This document shows positions 27,421-36,749 of a stretch of DNA of 64,000 nt, piece by piece. The DNA is from Mycobacterium sp. WUMAC-067 (GTDB taxonomy: Bacteria; Actinomycetota; Actinomycetes; Mycobacteriales; Mycobacteriaceae). The notes under the pieces were generated by a model. It did not search any database, had not been told where the DNA came from, and was given only the letters and a program-made list of their open reading frames with translations. Position 1 is the stretch's first letter, and every line of letters begins with the position of its first letter. The stretch covers positions 62,001-126,000 of the forward strand of contig NZ_JAEKMI010000011.1 in the NCBI RefSeq assembly GCF_020217485.1. Direction: 5' to 3'. The position numbers were made by a program, and so were the translations under genes.

Positions 27421-28038
27421 CTACTTCTGGGTGACCTTCTTGGCCGCCGCCTTCTTGGCGGGGGCCTTCTTGGCCGGAGCCTTCTTGGCGGGGGCCTTCT
27501 TCGCGGGCGCCTTGCCGACGGCCTTCTGGGCCTTCTTGGCGGTCGCTTCGGCCTTGCCGGGCAGCTCGATGCCGACCAGCTTGGCGGCGCGCTCGCCGAC
27601 GGCGCGGGTCTGCGACGCGACGGTGCCCAGCGCCTCCTGGGTCAGCTCGACGGCCTGGTCGACGTAGCCCTCGGCACGCGCCGAGGCGTCCTCGAACGCC
27701 GTCTGGCTGCGCAGCCGCTGCAGGGCCGCCTCGCCGCGCTCGACGAGTTCGTTGTACCGGCTGGTCGCCGCCTCGAGGTAGCCCTCGGCGGCTTTGCGCA
27801 GCTCTTCGGTGGTGAATTTGTCGCGCAGCTCGGTGAACTGCTCGGGCAGGTCCTCCTGAAGCTTGGTCAGGCGAGCGCGACGCTCTTCGACCCGGGTGCG
27901 GGTCTCGACGCGGGTCTCTTCGGCGCGCTCCCGCAGGCTGGCGATCAGGTCGTTAACCGTGGCCAGGGCCAGGTCGGCCGCGCCCAGGGCGGCGAGCAAA
28001 GGGGCCCGCAAGTCTTCGATGTTGGTGTTTTCCGCCAT
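27421..28038 (-). CDS. hbhA: Heparin-binding haemagglutinin HbhA
   Basis: A 205-residue surface adhesin. A short N-terminal hydrophobic region ([20 protein letters not shown]) leads into a long coiled coil (about 35-110). The C-terminus is a Lys/Ala/Pro repeat ([13 protein letters not shown]), the heparin-binding segment that in M. tuberculosis is methylated on Lys. ATG at 28038 has AAAGGA 7 nt upstream; the extra MKGKT of the longer frame is not needed. It binds sulfated glycans on epithelial cells and also associates with intracellular lipid inclusions. Confidence 0.95.
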   Translation of the reverse strand: MAENTNIEDLRAPLLAALGAADLALATVNDLIASLRERAEETRVETRTRVEERRARLTKLQEDLPEQFTELRDKFTTEELRKAAEGYLEAATSRYNELVERGEAALQRLRSQTAFEDASARAEGYVDQAVELTQEALGTVASQTRAVGERAAKLVGIELPGKAEATAKKAQKAVGKAPAKKAPAKKAPAKKAPAKKAAAKKVTQK

Positions 28039-28242
28039 GGTTTTTCCTTTCATGGAGTGGTTGGCTTTGGCGTTTTGTTGTCAGGTGTCTGGTCGGAAAG
28101 CTAGGTGCAAACGTCTCCTTCGCAACTGGGGCCGCCAGAACCCGGGGTAGTCGTCCAGCGCTGAGCTGGAATCGGTAGATCCCTCCGTGTGGGGTAACCC
28201 CGGCGGCCGGTCGTCTATACATCACCAACCCGAAGCGCCTGT

Positions 28243-28659
28243 TCACTCGGTGTCGGGTTCGGTCGGACACTCCTCATCGGTGGATTCGTTTTGCTGGGTG
28301 AACGATGCGTAGATGTCGAGCAGGATCTGCTTTTGGCGCTCGGTGATCGCAGTGTCGGTGACGATCGCGTCCCGCACCTGACTCTTGTCGGTGGGTTCGA
28401 GGATCCCGGCGCGCACATAGAGAACCTCGGCAGAAACCCGTAGGGCCTTCGCGATCTGGTTCAGGACGTCGGCGGAGGGTTTACGCAATCCACGCTCCAC
28501 CTGGCTCAAATATGGATTGCTGACCCCGGACTTCTCGGCGAGCTGGCGCACCGAAACCTGCGCGAGTTCACGCTGGCTGCGGATGAAGCTGCCGATGTCA
28601 GAGGCCATGTCGGAGGCAGCGTTGGACACCTTGGCGGAGAGCTTCTCCTCGGGTGACAT
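28243..28659 (-). CDS. XRE-family transcriptional regulator (Rv0474-like)
   Basis: A 138-residue protein. HTH_3 domain at about 22-80, with RQLAEKSGVSNPYLSQVERG and KPSADVLNQIAKAL. The C-terminal 45 residues are acidic and helical. AGGAG precedes the ATG. The M. tuberculosis homologue has been described as a copper-responsive regulator affecting rpoB expression. A perfect palindrome upstream is the probable autoregulatory operator. It lies upstream of hbhA on the same strand, separated by about 200 bp without a gene. Confidence 0.88.
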   Translation of the reverse strand: MSPEEKLSAKVSNAASDMASDIGSFIRSQRELAQVSVRQLAEKSGVSNPYLSQVERGLRKPSADVLNQIAKALRVSAEVLYVRAGILEPTDKSQVRDAIVTDTAITERQKQILLDIYASFTQQNESTDEECPTEPDTE

Positions 28660-28704
28660 GGCGTGCTCCTGGTCGGGCGGTCGATCTTGACGCCACCAGG
28701 GTAC

Positions 28705-28734
28705 AACAAGTGCTTGCTATTGCAAGCACTTGTT
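28705..28734. promoter_or_regulatory. Perfect 13-bp-arm palindrome, likely operator of the XRE gene
   Basis: AACAAGTGCTTGC, a TATT spacer and GCAAGCACTTGTT form a perfect dyad 46-75 bp before the XRE start codon. On the minus strand TACCCT follows as a possible -10 element, so a bound repressor would cover the promoter. The site also abuts the 3' end of the DUF445 gene (stop at 28742). Confidence 0.75.
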
Positions 28735-28741
28735 AGCACTG

Positions 28742-30175
28742 CTAGAAAAGCAGCTGCGCGACGGCGTAGATGACCAGACCCGCCAGCGAGCCGACCACCG
28801 TTCCGTTGATCCGGATGAATTGCAGGTCACGGCCCACGTGCAGTTCGATGCGCCGGCTGGCCTCCTCGGCGTCCCAGCGCTCGATGGTGTCGGTGATGAT
28901 CGCTGTGATCTCCACCCCATATTGCGAGACCAGGTGCTGGGCCGCCCGAACGAGCCAGTTGTCGACCTTGTCGCGCAGGTCGACGTCGTCGCGCAGCGAC
29001 TCCCCGATGCGGACGACCGTGTCGGCGATCCGCGTGCGCAGCGTGCTGGACGGGTCGTCCACACCCTCGAGCACCAGTCGTTTCAGCGTCGTCCACGCGG
29101 TCGCGGCGGCGTTGGCGATCTCGTCGCGCGCCATGAGCTGCTCCTTGATGGCGTCGGCACGCGCGATGGTGTCCGGGTCGTGCTGCAGGTCGTCGGCGAA
29201 TTCGAACAGGAAACGGGTCGCCGACCGGCGCAGTTCGTGCTCGGGGTTGCGGCGCACCTTGTCGGTGAAGTCCATCAGCTCGCGGTGGATGCGATCGCCC
29301 ACGAGGTGGTCGACGAAGCGCGGCGACCAGGTCGGCGAGTCACGCTCGACCACCCGCTGGATGACCTCGCCCGCGTTCAGCGACCACTGAAAGGCCCGGT
29401 CGGCCAGCAACTGGATCAGCGCCTCCTGCCGGTTCTCGGCCAGCAGGGTCGCCAGCACCCGGCCGACGGGCGGGCCCCATTGGGGTTCGGCGATGCGGCG
29501 CACGATCATCCGGTCGATCACCTGCTGGACGTCTTCGTCGCGCAGCAGCTCGACCAGCACGCGCAGCACCGTGGCCGTCTCGCTCGCCACCCGCTCGGCA
29601 TGCGCGGCTTCCGACAGCCATTTCCCGAGCCGCCCGGACACCTCGGCGTCGCGCAGCTTGGTTTCCACGACCTCGGCCGACAGGAAGTTCTCCCGCACGA
29701 ACGCGCCCAGACCCTCGCCCAGCTGGTCTTTCTTGCGTTTGATGATCGCGGTGTGCGGGATGGGTATGCCCAGCGGGTGCCTGAAGAGCGCGGTCACGGC
29801 GAACCAGTCCGCCAGCGCGCCCACCATCCCGGCCTCCGCGGCGGCACCGACGTAACCGACCCAGACACCCACGCCGGCGTGCGCCTGGGCCCACCGGCAG
29901 GCGAGGAACACGCCGGTGGCACCGATGAGGAAGCTCAGCGCCACCATCTTCATCCGGCGCAGCGCCACCCGTCGCTGCGCGTCGGCCTCTCGATCGGCGC
30001 CCGCGAAGGATTCGGCAAAAGAGGTGCGACCCCGGCCCCCGGCCGTCAACGGCGTCGCCGAAGGGGGCCTCGCCGTCGGCGGGCCGGACGCGTCGCCTCG
30101 CACCGAGGCTCTATGTGCCACCACTTCATCATCTATGTTCCCGGCGATTGGTGTGACGACACTGGTCGCAGCCAC
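28742..30175 (-). CDS. DUF445 membrane protein (Rv0473-like)
   Basis: A 477-residue protein. The N-terminal 70 residues are probably disordered. Hydrophobic segments follow (MVALSFLIGATGVFLACRW; VGYVGAAAEAGMVGALADWF), then a large helical soluble region with DUF445/YheB-like repeats (GLGAFVRENFLSAEVVE) and a final transmembrane helix (GTVVGSLAGLVIYAVAQLLF). The start is uncertain: homologues are somewhat shorter, so an internal start is possible. Function unknown. It is divergent from the TetR gene across 94 bp. Confidence 0.78.
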   Translation of the reverse strand: MAATSVVTPIAGNIDDEVVAHRASVRGDASGPPTARPPSATPLTAGGRGRTSFAESFAGADREADAQRRVALRRMKMVALSFLIGATGVFLACRWAQAHAGVGVWVGYVGAAAEAGMVGALADWFAVTALFRHPLGIPIPHTAIIKRKKDQLGEGLGAFVRENFLSAEVVETKLRDAEVSGRLGKWLSEAAHAERVASETATVLRVLVELLRDEDVQQVIDRMIVRRIAEPQWGPPVGRVLATLLAENRQEALIQLLADRAFQWSLNAGEVIQRVVERDSPTWSPRFVDHLVGDRIHRELMDFTDKVRRNPEHELRRSATRFLFEFADDLQHDPDTIARADAIKEQLMARDEIANAAATAWTTLKRLVLEGVDDPSSTLRTRIADTVVRIGESLRDDVDLRDKVDNWLVRAAQHLVSQYGVEITAIITDTIERWDAEEASRRIELHVGRDLQFIRINGTVVGSLAGLVIYAVAQLLF

Positions 30176-30269
30176 GACTTCAAGGCCACTTCACGCCCGG
30201 CCAGGACCACAAACCCGCCCGCCCACGCCGTAGTATCAAGGGCGTCTAGGGAATGGGAAATCGGCGATA

Positions 30270-30998
30270 GTGACAGAGCAAATCACGGTTGCGCACGCCA
30301 AAATGGATGGGCGCAAGCGGCGCTGGCATCAGCACAAGGTGGAGCGTCGTAACGAACTCGTTGACGGCACGATCGACGCGATCCGCCGGCTGGGCGGAAC
30401 GCTGAGCATGGATGAGATCGCGGCAGAGATCGGCGTCTCCAAGACGGTGCTCTACCGCTACTTCGTCGACAAGAACGACCTCACCACCGCGGTGATGATG
30501 CGGTTCACCCAGACGACCCTGATTCCCAATATGGCTGCGGCGCTGACGTCCAACCTGGACGGCTTCGACCTGACCCGCGAGGTCATCCGGGTGTACGTCG
30601 AAACCGTCGCGAACGAACCGGAGCCGTACCGCTTCGTGATGGCCAACAGTTCCGCCAGCAAGAGCAAGGTCATCGCCGACTCCGAGCGGATCATCGCCCG
30701 CATGCTCGCGGTGTTGATGCGCCGTCGCATGCAGCAGGCGGGCATGGACACCGGCGGCGCGGAGCCCTGGGCCTTCCTGATCGTCGGCGGCGTGCAGCTG
30801 GCCACCCACTCCTGGATGTCCTATCCGCGGATGAGTCGCGACGAGCTGATCGACTACCTGACGATGCTGAGCTGGAATGCGCTGAAAGGGATCGTCGAGG
30901 TCGGCGGATCGCTGGAAAAGTTCCGCGAAGAGCCGCACCCGTCGCCCATCGTCCCGCCCCGGGACCCCGACGACGGGCTCGGGCTCCCAGGCCTTTAA
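30270..30998 (+). CDS. TetR-family regulator (Rv0472c-like)
   Basis: A 242-residue regulator. The DNA-binding part (about 22-72) includes ELVDGTIDAIRRLGGTLSMD and AAEIGVSKTVLYRYFVDKND. The ligand domain is helical, and the C-terminus has a Pro-rich tail (PHPSPIVPPRDPDD). The start is a GTG at 30270. It lies upstream of pcaA on the same strand, so control of mycolate modification is plausible but unproven. The 184-bp gap before pcaA contains no gene: the Rv0471c-like ORF seen in M. tuberculosis is not found. Confidence 0.85.
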   Translation: MTEQITVAHAKMDGRKRRWHQHKVERRNELVDGTIDAIRRLGGTLSMDEIAAEIGVSKTVLYRYFVDKNDLTTAVMMRFTQTTLIPNMAAALTSNLDGFDLTREVIRVYVETVANEPEPYRFVMANSSASKSKVIADSERIIARMLAVLMRRRMQQAGMDTGGAEPWAFLIVGGVQLATHSWMSYPRMSRDELIDYLTMLSWNALKGIVEVGGSLEKFREEPHPSPIVPPRDPDDGLGLPGL

Positions 30999-31090
30999 GG
31001 CCTGGCGGCGCCGCCGGCGGTTTTCGGAATCGCGCCCGCTTATGTGAGGCTGGCACGCGCCCCGGGGTCTACGACTTCATCAGATTCAGG

Positions 31091-31097
31091 CGCTAGC
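31091..31097 (+). promoter_or_regulatory. Probable -10 element for pcaA
   Basis: CTAGCAT contains TAGCAT, a TANNNT hexamer about 86 bp before the pcaA start. pcaA itself has an AGAAAGG ribosome binding site, so a leadered transcript is expected. No convincing -35 was found. Confidence 0.35.
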
Positions 31098-31182
31098 ATG
31101 CAGGAGAGCGTCGGGGGACGAAGCGGGGTATCTGTTCGGCCGTTCGGCCCTGCCCCCCGCAACAAGAAAGGCCCATGACGAC

Positions 31183-32046
31183 ATGTCTGTGCAGCTCACG
31201 CCGCATTTCGGAAACGTGCAAGCCCATTATGACTTGTCTGACGATTTCTTCCGCCTGTTCCTGGACCCCACCCAGACCTACAGCTGCGCCTACTTCGAAC
31301 GCGACGACATGACCCTGGAAGAGGCGCAGCTCGCCAAGATCGATCTGGCGCTGGGCAAGCTGAAGCTCGAGCCCGGGATGACGCTGCTGGACATCGGTTG
31401 TGGCTGGGGTGCCACCATGCGGCGGGCCATCGAGCGCTACGACGTCAACGTCGTGGGCCTGACGCTGTCGGAGAACCAGGCCGAGCACGTGCAGAAGTCC
31501 TTCGACCAGATGGACACCACCCGCACCCGTCGGGTGCTGCTGGAGGGCTGGGAGAAGTTCCACGAGCCGGTGGACCGCATCGTCTCGATCGGCGCGTTCG
31601 AGCACTTCGGCCGCCAGCGCTACGGGCGCTTCTTCAAGATGGCCTACAACGCGCTGCCGCCCGGCGGAATCATGTTGCTGCACACCATCGTTCGGCCGTC
31701 CTTCAAGGATGCGCGGGCGAAGGGTCTGAACCTGACCCGCGAGATCGTCGAGTTCTCGAAATTCATCCTGGCCGAGATTTTCCCGGGGGGCTGGCTCCCG
31801 ACGCCGCAGACCGTCGGCGAGTACGGGGTCACCGTGGGCTTCGAGCTCACCCGCGTCCAGTCGCTGCGGCTGCACTACGCGAGGACGCTGGACCTGTGGG
31901 CCGCGGCGCTCGAGGCGAATCGGGAGCAGGCGCTCGCCATCCAGTCCCAAGAGGTTTACGACCGGTATATGAAGTACCTGACCGGCTGCGCCGAGCTGTT
32001 CCGCGACGGGTACACCGACGTCAATCAGTTCACGATGGAGAAGTAA
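31183..32046 (+). CDS. pcaA: Mycolic acid proximal cyclopropane synthase PcaA
   Basis: A 287-residue SAM methyltransferase that forms the proximal cis-cyclopropane of alpha-mycolates, important for cording and persistence in M. tuberculosis. The N-terminus (MSVQLTPHFGNVQAHYDLSD) is the PcaA signature; the SAM motif is [14 protein letters not shown] near residue 70; SIGAFEHFG and the C-terminal YMKYLTGCAELFRDGYTDVN follow. The mid-domain (about 155-215) resembles PcaA more than CmaA1. AGAAAGG precedes it. It converges on umaA through a shared hairpin. Confidence 0.93.
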   Translation: MSVQLTPHFGNVQAHYDLSDDFFRLFLDPTQTYSCAYFERDDMTLEEAQLAKIDLALGKLKLEPGMTLLDIGCGWGATMRRAIERYDVNVVGLTLSENQAEHVQKSFDQMDTTRTRRVLLEGWEKFHEPVDRIVSIGAFEHFGRQRYGRFFKMAYNALPPGGIMLLHTIVRPSFKDARAKGLNLTREIVEFSKFILAEIFPGGWLPTPQTVGEYGVTVGFELTRVQSLRLHYARTLDLWAAALEANREQALAIQSQEVYDRYMKYLTGCAELFRDGYTDVNQFTMEK

Positions 32047-32064
32047 CCCGATCGACGGAAACAA

Positions 32065-32096
32065 TCAGCCCCGAACGGATCGCCGTTCGGGGCTGA
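32065..32096. terminator. Bidirectional hairpin between pcaA and umaA
   Basis: A perfect 14-bp stem (TCAGCCCCGAACGG, ATCG loop, CCGTTCGGGGCTGA) stands midway between the convergent stops of pcaA and umaA. There is no T-run, as is common in actinobacteria. Confidence 0.8.
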
Positions 32097-32106
32097 CTCG
32101 ACTGTC

Positions 32107-32988
<882 letters not shown>

Positions 32989-33064
32989 CTATTCAACGCG
33001 AGCATATTAGCCGACGGTTAGCAGCAGGCAGTGTCAGCCACCTCGCGGTATGCCATCGGATCGG

Positions 33065-33928
33065 TCAGTACCGGTAAAAGCCCTGACCCGTTTTCTTGCC
33101 CAGCCGGCCGGCCTCCACCATCCGCAGCAACAGCGGCGGCGGCCCATAGTGCGGCTCCTTGAACTCCTCGAACATCTTGTCGGCGATCAGTTTCAAGGTG
33201 TCCAGGCCGACCAGGTCGGACAGGCGCAACGGGCCCATCGGGTGTGACAGTCCGGCCACCACGGCTTTGTCCACGTCTTCGACGGTGGCGAAGCCAGCCT
33301 CCACCATACGGATCGCCGATAGCAGGTACGGCACCAGCAAGGCGTTCACCACGAATCCCGACCGATCCGAGCAGCGCACCACCTGCTTGCCCAGGACCGC
33401 GCTCGCGAATTCCTCGGTGCGGGCGGCGGCGGCTTCGTCGGTGACCAGCGTGCTGACCAGCTCGACCAGCGGCAGCACCGGGACCGGGTTGAAGAAGTGC
33501 AGACCCAGCACGCGTTGCGGGTTCTTGGTGGCCGCGGCGATCTTCATGATCGGGATACTCGAGGTGTTGGATGCCAGCACCGCGTCGGGATCGGTGATCA
33601 CCCGGTCGAGTTCGGCGAACACCTGCGCCTTGACGGCGTCGTCTTCGATGATCGCTTCGATGACCAGTTGACGGTCGGCGAGGTCCTTCAGGTCTGTGGT
33701 GAAGGTGAGCTTGCTCAGCGCGCGGTCGCGTTCGCGCTCGGTGACCTTGCCGGCGCTGACGCCGCGCTCGAGCGACTTGACGATGCGGTTGCGTCCCGCC
33801 GTGATGAGGGCCTCGGTGGTCTCGAACACCGTCACGTCGACGTCGGCGCGGACCGAGACCTCGGCGATGCCGGACCCCATCTGGCCGGCCCCGACTACCC
33901 CTACTCGCTGAATCGCTGCGTCACTCAC
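33065..33928 (-). CDS. fadB2: 3-hydroxybutyryl-CoA dehydrogenase FadB2
   Basis: A 287-residue NAD(P)-dependent dehydrogenase. The Rossmann motif is VGVVGAGQMGSGIAEVSV; LASNTSSIPIMKIAAAT and LGLHFFNPVPVLPLVELV hold the catalytic Ser, His and Asn; the C-terminal domain has RSGFVVNALLVPYLLSAI. It interconverts acetoacetyl-CoA-like and 3-hydroxyacyl-CoA esters in beta-oxidation. GTG at 33928 has GGAGA upstream and fits the family length (286 in M. tuberculosis). It lies downstream of icl1 on the same strand, consistent with fatty-acid use. Confidence 0.93.
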   Translation of the reverse strand: MSDAAIQRVGVVGAGQMGSGIAEVSVRADVDVTVFETTEALITAGRNRIVKSLERGVSAGKVTERERDRALSKLTFTTDLKDLADRQLVIEAIIEDDAVKAQVFAELDRVITDPDAVLASNTSSIPIMKIAAATKNPQRVLGLHFFNPVPVLPLVELVSTLVTDEAAAARTEEFASAVLGKQVVRCSDRSGFVVNALLVPYLLSAIRMVEAGFATVEDVDKAVVAGLSHPMGPLRLSDLVGLDTLKLIADKMFEEFKEPHYGPPPLLLRMVEAGRLGKKTGQGFYRY

Positions 33929-33976
33929 TGAATTCTCTCCGGTTCTCTGCGGTGAACGTATCGCATTGCACCGCAA

Positions 33977-34010
33977 TAGGCCCCGCCCAGGATTGGCTGG
34001 GCGGGGCCTA
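33977..34010. terminator. Terminator hairpin between icl1 and fadB2
   Basis: TAGGCCCCGCCCAG, a 6-nt loop and CTGGGCGGGGCCTA form a 14-bp GC-rich stem just upstream of fadB2 and about 215 nt after the icl1 stop. It probably ends the icl1 transcript. Confidence 0.75.
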
Positions 34011-34030
34011 CGCTACTTCATCTCATTCTC

Positions 34031-34099
34031 GCTGCGACGAGCGTGTACTCAGCGCGAAAATTCGGCCGAATTCTCGCCACAGGTGCACGCTCGGCGCGC
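34031..34099. repeat. Palindromic intergenic element between icl1 and fadB2
   Basis: Outer arms GAGCGTG and CACGCTC flank an inner dyad AATTCGGCCGAATT. It shares the words CACGCTCGGCGCGC and GAGCGTG with the element at 59666-59733, suggesting one dispersed palindromic family. It lies in non-coding DNA that otherwise holds the 55-bp repeats. Confidence 0.5.
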
Positions 34100-34104
34100 T
34101 TGCG

Positions 34105-34232
34105 GCCGCTCGTCCTCAGTGACTCGAGCCGTCGGTTTCACTTCGTCCTCGCGGCATGCGCCGCTCGTCCTCAGTGACTCGAGCCGTCGGTTTCACTTCG
34201 TCCTCGCGGCATGCGCCGCTCGTCCTCAGTGA
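34105..34232 (-). repeat. 55-bp tandem repeat at the icl1 3' end, each unit with a mini-ORF
   Basis: Two exact 55-bp copies (34105-34159, 34160-34214) and an 18-bp partial copy reaching into the icl1 stop. On the minus strand each full unit holds a 13-codon ORF, MPRGRSETDGSSH, at 34212-34171 and 34157-34116. Each ORF ends in CACTGA like icl1 itself and is preceded by a GAGGACGAG ribosome-binding-like sequence. The design parallels MIRU mini-ORFs. Copy number may be a strain marker. Confidence 0.85.
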
Positions 34233-35512
34233 AACTGGCCCTCTTCGGTGGAGCCGGTCAGCGCGGTGGTCGACGAGGTCGGGTCGACCGTGGTGGCGAT
34301 GCGGTCGAAGTAACCGGCACCCACCTCGCGCTGGTGCTTGGTCGCGGTGTAGCCACGCTCCTCGGCGGCGAACTCGCGCTCCTGCAGCTCGACGTAGGCG
34401 CTCATCTGGTTGCGGGCGTAGCCGTAGGCCAGATCGAACATCGAGTAGTTCAGGGCGTGGAAGCCGGCCAGCGTGATGAACTGGAACTTGAATCCCATTG
34501 CGCCGAGCTCCTTTTGGAACTTCGCGATGGTGGAGTCGTCAAGGTGCTTCTTCCAGTTGAACGACGGCGAGCAGTTGTAGGCCAGCATCTGGTCGGGGAA
34601 CTCGGACTTGACGCCCTCGGCGAACTTGGCGGCCAGCTCGAGATCCGGAGTACCGGTCTCCATCCAGATCAGGTCGGAGTACGGCGCATACGCCTTGGCC
34701 CGCGCGATGCAGGGCTCCAGGCCGTTGCGGACCCGGTAGAAGCCCTCCTTGGTGCGCTCACCGGTGATGAACGGCTGGTCGCGCTCGTCGACGTCGGAGG
34801 TGATCAGCGTGGCCGCCTCGGCGTCGGTCCGGGCGATGACGACGGTCGGAACGTCGCACACGTCGGCGGCCAGTCGGGCCGAGGTCAGGGTGCGGATGTG
34901 CTGCTGGGTCGGGATCAGCACCTTGCCGCCCAGGTGACCACACTTCTTCTCCGAAGCCAGCTGGTCCTCCCAGTGCGAGCCCGCGACACCGGCCGCGATC
35001 ATGGCCTTCTGCAGCTCGTAGACGTTGAGCGCGCCACCGAAACCGGCCTCACCGTCGGCGACGATGGGCGCCAGCCAGTTCTTCACCGAGGTGTCGCCCT
35101 CGACCTTGGCGATCTCGTCGGCGCGCAGCAGCGCGTTGTTGATCCGGCGGACCACCTGCGGCACCGAGTTGGCCGGGTAGAGGCTCTGGTCGGGGTAGGT
35201 GTGCCCGGACAGGTTCGCGTCACCGGCGACCTGCCAACCGGACAGGTAGATGGCCTTGAGGCCGGCACGCACCTGCTGGACGGCCATGTTGCCGGTCAGC
35301 GCGCCGAGGGCGTTGATGTATTCGAGATCGTGGAGCTGCTCCCACAGCACCTCGGCGCCGCGGCGGGCCAGGGTGGCCTCCTCGACGACGGTGCCCTGCA
35401 GGGCGACGACGTCCTTGGCGCTGTAGGTGCGGGTGACATCCTTCCACCGCGGGTTGGTGTCCCAGTCCTTCTGGATCTGTTCGGCGCTCTTGGGGGTGCC
35501 AACGACAGACAT
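34226..35512 (-). CDS. icl1: Isocitrate lyase Icl1
   Basis: A 428-residue key enzyme of the glyoxylate shunt, splitting isocitrate to succinate and glyoxylate; it also serves the methylcitrate cycle in mycobacteria. The catalytic motif KKCGHLGGK is at 189-197 (C191). [18 protein letters not shown] and [20 protein letters not shown] bind metal and substrate. Length 428 equals the M. tuberculosis protein. AAGGAG precedes the ATG. The upstream gap (35513-35781) holds TTGCNAA boxes, and the regulator gene ramB lies just beyond the thioesterase gene. Confidence 0.97.
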   Translation of the reverse strand: MSVVGTPKSAEQIQKDWDTNPRWKDVTRTYSAKDVVALQGTVVEEATLARRGAEVLWEQLHDLEYINALGALTGNMAVQQVRAGLKAIYLSGWQVAGDANLSGHTYPDQSLYPANSVPQVVRRINNALLRADEIAKVEGDTSVKNWLAPIVADGEAGFGGALNVYELQKAMIAAGVAGSHWEDQLASEKKCGHLGGKVLIPTQQHIRTLTSARLAADVCDVPTVVIARTDAEAATLITSDVDERDQPFITGERTKEGFYRVRNGLEPCIARAKAYAPYSDLIWMETGTPDLELAAKFAEGVKSEFPDQMLAYNCSPSFNWKKHLDDSTIAKFQKELGAMGFKFQFITLAGFHALNYSMFDLAYGYARNQMSAYVELQEREFAAEERGYTATKHQREVGAGYFDRIATTVDPTSSTTALTGSTEEGQFH

Positions 35513-35643
35513 TGGGCATGCTCCTTCACGATCTTCACTACTGAGTTGCTGAACGCCTCACCGGCGGTAGCTAGTGGCTCAACTTCACTGGTGTGCTAAC
35601 TCGAAGATGGCACAGCTCAAGGGGGGCGGTCCACCCGTTTAAG

Positions 35644-35698
35644 TTGCCAATTTCAGTAACGGGAACGCGTGAATTTGCGAAGCTTGCTAAGTTGCTAA
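35644..35698. promoter_or_regulatory. Cluster of TTGCNAA boxes upstream of icl1
   Basis: TTGCCAA (35644), TTGCGAA (35675), TTGCTAA (35684) and TTGCTAA (35692) cluster 132-186 bp upstream of icl1. RamB-type regulators in corynebacteria bind sites with a TTTGCAAA core, and RamB controls icl1 in M. tuberculosis. These boxes are the best candidates in the 269-bp gap, which contains no gene. Confidence 0.5.
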
Positions 35699-35781
35699 CT
35701 AACTTAACCGTTTCAGAAGCTACCCGTCAGTAACCCCAAAGCCGCAGGTCACCGCGCAATTTAACCGGGACGCTTGTCCCG

Positions 35782-36585
35782 TTAGCGAGCAAAGATCGCG
35801 GCGACGGCTTTCGTCTCGTCGCCGACGGCGTATGTGAGCGTTGTAACAGCGCGATCGGCCAGGCCGGGACCGAATTGCTCGGTGGATCCGGCGGGGTGAA
35901 CGTGCGAAATGATCTCCAGCTTGTCGCCGAGCGCCACCGGCGCCTCGTGCTCGATTGTGATGCGCAACGGCGCCCGCATCAGCTCGGTGTGCGAGGCCAG
36001 GTAGTCCTCGACGACGCTCCAGTACACCGAGTTGTTCATGTGGTCGAACAAGTCGATGTCGGTGACGCGGACGGGAAACTCGTGGATCTCGGTCGCGTCG
36101 TCCCGGCCGCCCGGCTTCAGATAGGACCTCCACCGCAACCGATCCACCGACGTCGTCTTGTGCAGGCCCGCCAGGAAGTCGTCGGCGATGCGCGAGGGCA
36201 TCTGGGTTTCCCGGTTGATGTTGATCCAGAAGGCCTCGGACTCGATGAGCCCGCCGCTGCGCTTGCCGTCGATGCGGACCCGCATCTCGCACCACCGATT
36301 GGAGGTGCCCGAGCACCACCTGCGCATCCGCAGCATGTCGCTGAACTCGACCGGCCGGATCAGGTCGATCATGGTGCGCCGGACGATCCACAGCGGATGG
36401 GTCTCCTCGAAACCCATCTCGCGCAGCTGGTCCTGGCCGATGTCCTGGATGTGGCGGCACGCGGCGTCCAGCCGCAACCGGCCCGTGCGGTCGATATCGC
36501 CGACCCGCAACGGCCACTGGCGGTCGAAAACGTCAGGGTGACCGTCGGGCACCGGCATCAGTTGTTTATCCAGGCTCACGGCCAC
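35782..36585 (-). CDS. Acyl-ACP thioesterase-family protein (Rv0466-like)
   Basis: A 267-residue double hot-dog thioesterase. The first half has RQWPLRVGDIDRTGRLRLDA and the second has VRVTDIDLFDHMNNSVYWSV, with the Asn and His of the plant FatA/FatB-type active site in DHMNNSVYW. It probably releases fatty acids from ACP or CoA. ATG at 36585. It reads away from ramB, its divergent neighbour, and lies upstream of icl1 on the same strand. Confidence 0.82.
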   Translation of the reverse strand: MAVSLDKQLMPVPDGHPDVFDRQWPLRVGDIDRTGRLRLDAACRHIQDIGQDQLREMGFEETHPLWIVRRTMIDLIRPVEFSDMLRMRRWCSGTSNRWCEMRVRIDGKRSGGLIESEAFWININRETQMPSRIADDFLAGLHKTTSVDRLRWRSYLKPGGRDDATEIHEFPVRVTDIDLFDHMNNSVYWSVVEDYLASHTELMRAPLRITIEHEAPVALGDKLEIISHVHPAGSTEQFGPGLADRAVTTLTYAVGDETKAVAAIFAR

Positions 36586-36749
36586 ACTCCCCGCTGTTCC
36601 CCGTTTATTCCTCGGGGTTACCCCAGGTTAAGGCCCAGGGTCCCGGTCGAATAATGCCAACGAGGCGCGGCGAACACCAATCGCGACGCGCCAGGCCGGC
36701 TGCCAACTCTGCGAACCATGTCTTCACAAGGCCCGGTAACCTCGGTGAA

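Noticed and set aside
27430..27520. GCC/TTCTTGGC repeats in hbhA as an intergenic repeat
   Set aside because: They encode the in-frame KKAPAKKA heparin-binding tail of HbhA.
34105..34232. CRISPR array candidate
   Set aside because: Contiguous 55-bp tandem units without spacers and no cas genes nearby.
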